NCBI GenBank assembly: GCA_030374735.1 | Contig: JASCIV010000919.1 | Location: 1-10,276 of the forward strand | Reading direction: 5' to 3' | DNA from: Gracilaria caudata | Lineage: Eukaryota > Rhodophyta > Florideophyceae > Gracilariales > Gracilariaceae | DNA length: 10,276 bases | In this document: positions 6,964 to 10,276 of the stretch, one piece after another | How positions within the stretch are numbered: the stretch's first letter is position 1 | How the letters are laid out: the number at the start of each line of letters is the position of its first letter | Position numbers and translations under genes: made by a program | Notes under the pieces: model-generated | What the model saw: the letters and a program-made list of their open reading frames with translations, nothing else | What the model was told of the DNA's origin: nothing | The model's database searches: none

Positions 6964-7657
6964 GTTAAAGTAAGGTATTAAGACGTCTCAATCCGGCCTC
7001 GCGTTGATGACTGAATCCCGGCTTTCTTTGCTTCAGGTTCTCTGTTTATGCTCTTGACAGGGCGGGTTCTGCGTCTCCTCGTGTTTTCGGCGACGAGTGC
7101 CAGAGTAGAGGATGTTTTGCAAGAAAGCTACCCGGTTCGTTCATCGGGGAATGGCACTCACCGCGTGATCCCACGCCGACGTCTAATTTTTTTTATTTTT
7201 TGACATTAAAATAACTTTTGCAAACACCTCGGGAACGTTGTTCGTTCGAAATCCACAGGTCATCAGCTGGAATGCCATGAGCCGAAGTGGGAAAGGGAAC
7301 GGATCTACAACCAGCCGTGAATATCATTGATATGCAAGGGGACCAAAATGTAGCAACGCTCTTTGCTACCGAGGCTCATGATGGACATTGAGAGCGCAAA
7401 AGATTTTGGGTAATCCCCCGCTTCGCCCCTTCAAGTCATGAAGCTCGCACGCACATTAGACAACGGCAAAAAGCACAAAAAGTGCACTAGTATGAAAAGC
7501 GCATGTCGTCGTTCCAACTTTCACAATCTCGTCCATCGGCAGGAGAGGCGCAGAGGCATTTGAATAGTGACTAAGTTTTACGGCTTGCTTTTCTATACTT
7601 TCCCAGCTAGTTCCTACCTTTCCTTACTTTAGCAGTCATTCAAGTTTGAGTCATGTT
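6964..7657. other. Intergenic: RRP9 upstream region and 3' flank of secreted-protein gene
   Basis: Both neighbours are on the minus strand, so the left part should hold the RRP9 promoter and the right part the 3' UTR of the secreted-protein gene. An AT tract (T8-A-T6, 7187-7201) lies about 225 bp upstream of RRP9 and reads as poly(dA) in its direction, which could exclude nucleosomes. GACGTCT occurs twice (about 6982 and 7179), similar to bZIP/CRE cores. ATATCATTGATAT (about 7321-7333) is a short palindrome. I see no tRNA-like or snoRNA-like pattern that holds up and no protein gene. Confidence 0.5.
7187..7201 (-). promoter_or_regulatory. Poly(dA:dT) tract upstream of RRP9
   Basis: The plus strand reads T8, A, T6. 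Relative to RRP9 this is a poly(dA) tract about 225 bp before the ATG. Such tracts commonly keep promoters of ribosome-biogenesis genes free of nucleosomes in fungi. Whether that applies here is unknown. Confidence 0.3.
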
Positions 7658-8695
7658 CTACCCTTCGTACGGGATTAAACTCTCCGTATCGTCTGCGAAT
7701 ACGGTGATGCAACGATTCGGCGCTACCAAGACCACCTTCATTCCCCCACGACGTTTCACACAAATCTTGTCACCTGTTGCAACGCATTCGAACTTCGGTT
7801 CACATGAGCGAGGCTTGCATTTTCCTGAGCTTGCAGAGGGATCTTCCATATCGAAACATTCACCTCCTCTGGATTCTGTATACTTACATGCGCAGAATCC
7901 TTCAGAAGACACACTATCACTTTGTCCGCCGATACCGGACTTCGAACCAGGTTGAGGTCCTCCTTCTTTTGGTTCGGGCACACGATGAGAGGAACTGTCG
8001 TCATCTTCCTTGTCATCATCGTTCCCACCGTTCTTACCTTTGTTGTTTTCCGGAACCACACCACAATCTTCTCCACCCACTACTAATCGAAAGTAAGTGG
8101 TATCCACTGGAACATTCGCCTCCCCATCTTTTGACGCCAATCTCCAAATGAACGATGCCTTCTCGTCGAACTTGCCGGTCTTAATTCCTGTTTTATCCGC
8201 TCGGTCCCAGTGGCAGAAAGTGCGGGTGGTCCCCTTTGTTTTGTGTGTGTATTTCACTACGGAATTCCATCCTAGTTGTTCTCCCGCTTCCCATCTGGAA
8301 TAGTCTCCTCTGGCTGTGAAACGATCTTTACCGGTTACGTATGTCTTTGAGCCCCATGAAATAGTTGCCATCAGACCAGCTTTTGGACCAGTCTTTTCTG
8401 CTTTGAACGCCACCAAATCGTCCTTTTGTAGAGGCAACTCGACAACTACCGGGGTTGTAGATGTCACTTGCTCGTACTGCTTTCCATTCACGTACAAAGT
8501 AGCTTTGCCGTACGCCGAAAACTTGATAGTTGACATTTTGGGGCTAACCACCCTACTGGCTGGGCGAAGTGAAAATACAGAGCCAAATCCATTCCCAAGA
8601 CTATTGCCATACGGACCACCCCAAAGCGCCCGTGCCTGCGCTGCGGTAAAGATAGTGACAATGATGCACACAAAATGACCGGCAATGATCTTCAT
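7658..8695 (-). CDS. Secreted beta-sandwich protein with Asp/Gly linker and eight-cysteine C-terminal domain
   Basis: A complete 345-residue protein, paralogue of the partial gene at 1-716. Residues 1-23 form a signal peptide (hydrophobic FVCIIVTIFTAA, cleavage likely after ARA). Residues about 54-205 look like a galactose-binding-type beta-sandwich: LYVNGK, then LVAFKA, then AGLMATI, WEAGEQLGWNS, FIWRL and YFRLVV follow the spacing of carbohydrate-binding modules. A short acidic linker (NDDDKEDDD) follows, then the domain at 266-345 with eight cysteines beginning FCAC and ending LIPYEG. The missing substrate residues cannot be judged. The likely site is the cell surface or wall, perhaps binding polysaccharide. 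Function is unknown. ATG 8693-8695 is chosen because the signal peptide starts there. A TATA box lies about 150 bp upstream. Confidence 0.9.
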   Translation of the reverse strand: MKIIAGHFVCIIVTIFTAAQARALWGGPYGNSLGNGFGSVFSLRPASRVVSPKMSTIKFSAYGKATLYVNGKQYEQVTSTTPVVVELPLQKDDLVAFKAEKTGPKAGLMATISWGSKTYVTGKDRFTARGDYSRWEAGEQLGWNSVVKYTHKTKGTTRTFCHWDRADKTGIKTGKFDEKASFIWRLASKDGEANVPVDTTYFRLVVGGEDCGVVPENNKGKNGGNDDDKEDDDSSSHRVPEPKEGGPQPGSKSGIGGQSDSVSSEGFCACKYTESRGGECFDMEDPSASSGKCKPRSCEPKFECVATGDKICVKRRGGMKVVLVAPNRCITVFADDTESLIPYEG

Positions 8696-8845
8696 CGCTA
8701 AGACAAGGTTTTGTTAGCTGGTTAGCAATCACAGATAGGTTGAACGCGCAGACTGAGGTTGAAAACCAGTTTGAACCTGAGAGAGAATGGTCGGAAGATG
8801 CTCGATGGCTGTTGGAGTTTGAACATGTGCAAACGCGAAGGAGGT

Positions 8846-8853
8846 CTTATATA
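8846..8853 (-). promoter_or_regulatory. TATA box of the secreted-protein gene
   Basis: The minus strand reads TATATAAG, a canonical TATA element, 150 bp upstream of the ATG at 8695. Transcription would begin about 25-30 bp downstream, near 8820, giving a 5' UTR of about 125 nt. A strong TATA box suits a regulated or highly expressed secreted protein. Confidence 0.6.
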
Positions 8854-9096
8854 CTAATTCTGAAAGCCCCTCTCCAGATATTCTACCAGCTACAACTTAA
8901 ATTATCGTAAGTTTAGAGCGACTCTCATTTTTAACAAGAAGCATCGATGGTAGATTATTGCCTCTGCCCCTCTCTTAAAAAGCCTTCGCCCTTGATTCTG
9001 AGACATCGCACTTCTCTCTTGCGGAACAAATGCAAATTAATCTACCTTGGAAGCCACAAGCATACGTATCTGAGAGCCGCATCATGAGTCGCCCTA

Positions 9097-9128
9097 TTAC
9101 GGTCATGTGCTTGGTTACGTGACCGTAA
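9097..9128. repeat. Inverted repeat with bZIP-like arms
   Basis: TTACGGTCA (9097-9105) and TGACCGTAA (9120-9128) are perfect 9-bp reverse complements around a 14-base spacer. The right part reads ACGTGACC, similar to ACGT-core bZIP sites. It lies about 400 bp upstream of the minus-strand secreted-protein gene, so it may be an upstream element. Role inferred. Confidence 0.45.
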
Positions 9129-9225
9129 CTCGACTAGCTACCCCCAGTAATTTCTTTGAAGCAATGGAGCAAAAAAGAATCTAGTTTTCTGAATTGCTCT
9201 AGAAGTACTCGAGTGCGGCAGTACG

Positions 9226-9253
9226 AATCCGCCTATAATAATCCGTCTATAAG
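9226..9253 (+). repeat. 14-bp imperfect tandem duplication
   Basis: AATCCGCCTATAAT (9226-9239) is followed directly by AATCCGTCTATAAG (9240-9253), with two differences. Each unit carries a TATAA core, so the pair gives two weak TATA-like elements on the plus strand. No downstream gene is evident; the nearest ATG (9305) opens only 20 codons. Confidence 0.5.
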
Positions 9254-9392
9254 AGCCTCGAACAGCCAGCGTGCACCGGGAATGTAGCTGCAAAAACATT
9301 CTATATGCCGTCTCACAAGGTATTAAGGTCTTCTTTTGATTTCAAACCCTATCGCCAAATGGCCTAAAGGTTCCTCAGCACCCGGTCAGTCC

Positions 9393-9414
9393 GTTTTCCA
9401 TAGCTTAGGAAAAC
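9393..9414. repeat. Small inverted repeat, 7-bp arms
   Basis: GTTTTCC (9393-9399) and GGAAAAC (9408-9414) are exact reverse complements with an 8-base loop. The short arms make chance plausible. Confidence 0.3.
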
Positions 9415-9742
9415 TTTATGAGCCACCTAGCCCAAAGCGCCATGAACACAGACCTGCCGGACAGAAAGTGCTTTTAGGTGTCTGGGTAAAAAGAATTCCA
9501 TACCCACAAGTTTAATCCATATAGTTCAGTAAGAAAACCAAATGTCAGTACGGAAATCGAAGTCCTTACCAATCGATGTTGTTCTGGCACTGCTGATTGG
9601 GAGAGAGCAATGAGAATCTCAATGTTCCTCAAGTCATGAAAGGAATGTTCCAAGAATAGATTATGAAGATTAGTCATTTCATATTGCAACCAGTGGTTCT
9701 CTTCATCACGTTTGGTTTAATCGATACTGACTTCCTAAATGG

Positions 9743-9750
9743 TATATAAA
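9743..9750 (+). promoter_or_regulatory. Orphan TATA-box-like element
   Basis: TATATAAA on the plus strand is a textbook TATA sequence. The first ATG downstream (9805) opens only 10 codons, so there is no protein gene for it within the window. It could serve a non-coding transcript or a spliced gene, or be chance in AT-rich DNA. Confidence 0.25.
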
Positions 9751-9807
9751 TCCTTGCCAGATACGGTGTCACCATCGGGAAAACTCTGATTCACGAGACC
9801 AGTGATG

Positions 9808-9829
9808 TTGTGCCCTTCGAAGGGTACAA
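9808..9829. repeat. 22-bp near-perfect palindrome
   Basis: The core CCCTTCGAAGGG (9813-9824) is a perfect 12-bp palindrome. After one mismatched pair on each side, the flanks TTGT (9808-9811) and ACAA (9826-9829) again match. It lies about 60 bp downstream of the orphan TATA box. This could be a dimeric protein-binding site; the factor is unknown. Confidence 0.5.
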
Positions 9830-10059
9830 TGAATTAGATTCTCCCAGCATTATCCCTGGATATTAATCTCATCAATTGACGAAAGCATCTTAAAGCGCAA
9901 GAGCGCCGACCACATGAATGATATTCGTGTGAACGCACTCTGCTTACATAACCATGGAATCGCTAAGCTGTACACAACATTCATTCGTATCTCACAATGT
10001 CATCACTTCAAATTTAGTTGATCGTTGCAAAGAGCAATTTTGCCCAGTAGAGGGGTGTC

Positions 10060-10276
10060 TTCATCTCCCCAAGCTGTGTGGGCCTTCTCACGTCGAGGAA
10101 GTGACGAAGTAACGCTACTATCGTCGTATCTGCAAGAAAACGACTTGGAAGAGAATGAGAGCTTGTGACATGAATGTGCCGATGAATTTGGCGCCAAAAT
10201 TGGAATCGAAATCGAAACCCTTACACCCGATCATCGGGTGGATACTGTACCCATGTGTGCACGGGATTTCGTTTGC
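10060..10276 (-). repeat. Right copy of the inverted repeat pair, running off the window
   Basis: This is the reverse complement of 1405-1621 with four mismatches (10069, 10104, 10182, 10223). It ends at the window edge, so its full length is unknown. The palindrome (10224-10240) and the E2F-like palindrome (10187-10198) are both unchanged. On the minus strand no SMC6-like or other gene follows it to the left within the window. Confidence 0.9.
10187..10198. promoter_or_regulatory. Second E2F-like palindrome
   Basis: TTTGGCGCCAAA again, identical to the site at 1483-1494, within the right repeat copy. No nearby gene start is visible, so it may be a passive copy, or it may serve a gene beyond the right edge. 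Confidence 0.35.

Larger units (their letters stand above)
8854..10059. other. Region of 1.2 kb without a convincing gene
   Basis: No reading frame shows a known family. The longest off-gene frame (9677-9474, minus, about 67 residues from its ATG) has no recognisable motif. The stretch holds several palindromes, a 14-bp tandem duplication and a lone TATA box, each listed separately. It likely contains distal promoter sequence of the minus-strand secreted-protein gene and perhaps non-coding transcripts. Confidence 0.5.

Noticed and set aside
7000..7201. Possible Pol III RNA gene ending at the T-rich tract
   Set aside because: I looked for tRNA A/B boxes, U6-like sequence, snoRNA C/D boxes and RNase P/MRP motifs. 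Only scattered partial matches were present, for example TGATGA next to CTGA near 7004 with no room for a guide.
9305..9367. Short plus-strand frame beginning MPSHKV, with a possible GTATTA donor after AAG
   Set aside because: Only 20 codons, and no exon could be found downstream to continue it.
9642..9651. GGAATGTTCC as a heat-shock element
   Set aside because: It gives two inverted GAA units only. The third unit (GAAT) is one base out of register, and no gene start is close.
9474..9689. Minus-strand frame of about 70 residues
   Set aside because: No motif, family likeness, TATA box or paralogue. The listed first codon is TTG and the first ATG comes five codons later. It is not distinguishable from a chance frame.
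1405..10276. The whole 8.9-kb span as one transposon with terminal inverted repeats
   Set aside because: The interior holds ordinary host genes (SMC6, RRP9), no transposase is present, and no target-site duplication can be checked because the right copy leaves the window.

Overview
The window is nuclear DNA from an intron-poor, fairly gene-dense eukaryote. It carries two conserved nuclear housekeeping genes, SMC6 of the SMC5/6 complex and RRP9/U3-55K of the U3 snoRNP, each in one long uninterrupted reading frame. It also has a secreted protein with a eukaryote-style signal peptide, TATA boxes and no bacterial operon layout. The lineage cannot be fixed from the sequence. A unicellular alga (possibly red) or another compact-genome protist would fit, but this is a weak inference.

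Layout: positions 1-716 (+) hold the 3' end of a secreted-type gene: the last strand of a beta-sandwich domain, a long Asp-run/Lys-Gly linker and an eight-cysteine C-terminal domain. A bulged hairpin follows its stop. Positions 717-1404 show no gene. Positions 1405-1621 are a repeat whose inverted copy (213 of 217 bases identical) lies at 10060-10276 and runs off the right edge. Both copies contain a perfect E2F-like palindrome. A probable 5' UTR intron (1718-1769) precedes SMC6 (1785-5465, +). SMC6 converges on RRP9 (5569-6963, -), and the 103-bp gap between them holds a perfect 10-bp-stem hairpin. Positions 6964-7657 form the RRP9 promoter side and the 3' flank of the next gene. Positions 7658-8695 (-) are a complete paralogue of the first gene, with a signal peptide and an upstream TATA box. 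From 8854 to 10059 there is no convincing gene, only several small palindromes and an orphan TATA box.

How the parts relate: SMC6 (DNA repair and chromosome structure) and RRP9 (18S rRNA processing) are unrelated in function and share only a terminator region. The two secreted paralogues are the least familiar content. They share 56 of 80 residues and all eight cysteines in the C-terminal domain, yet differ greatly in the linker, which has grown by GAT/GAC expansion in one copy. Together with the repeat pair carrying E2F-like sites, this is the accessory part of the window.
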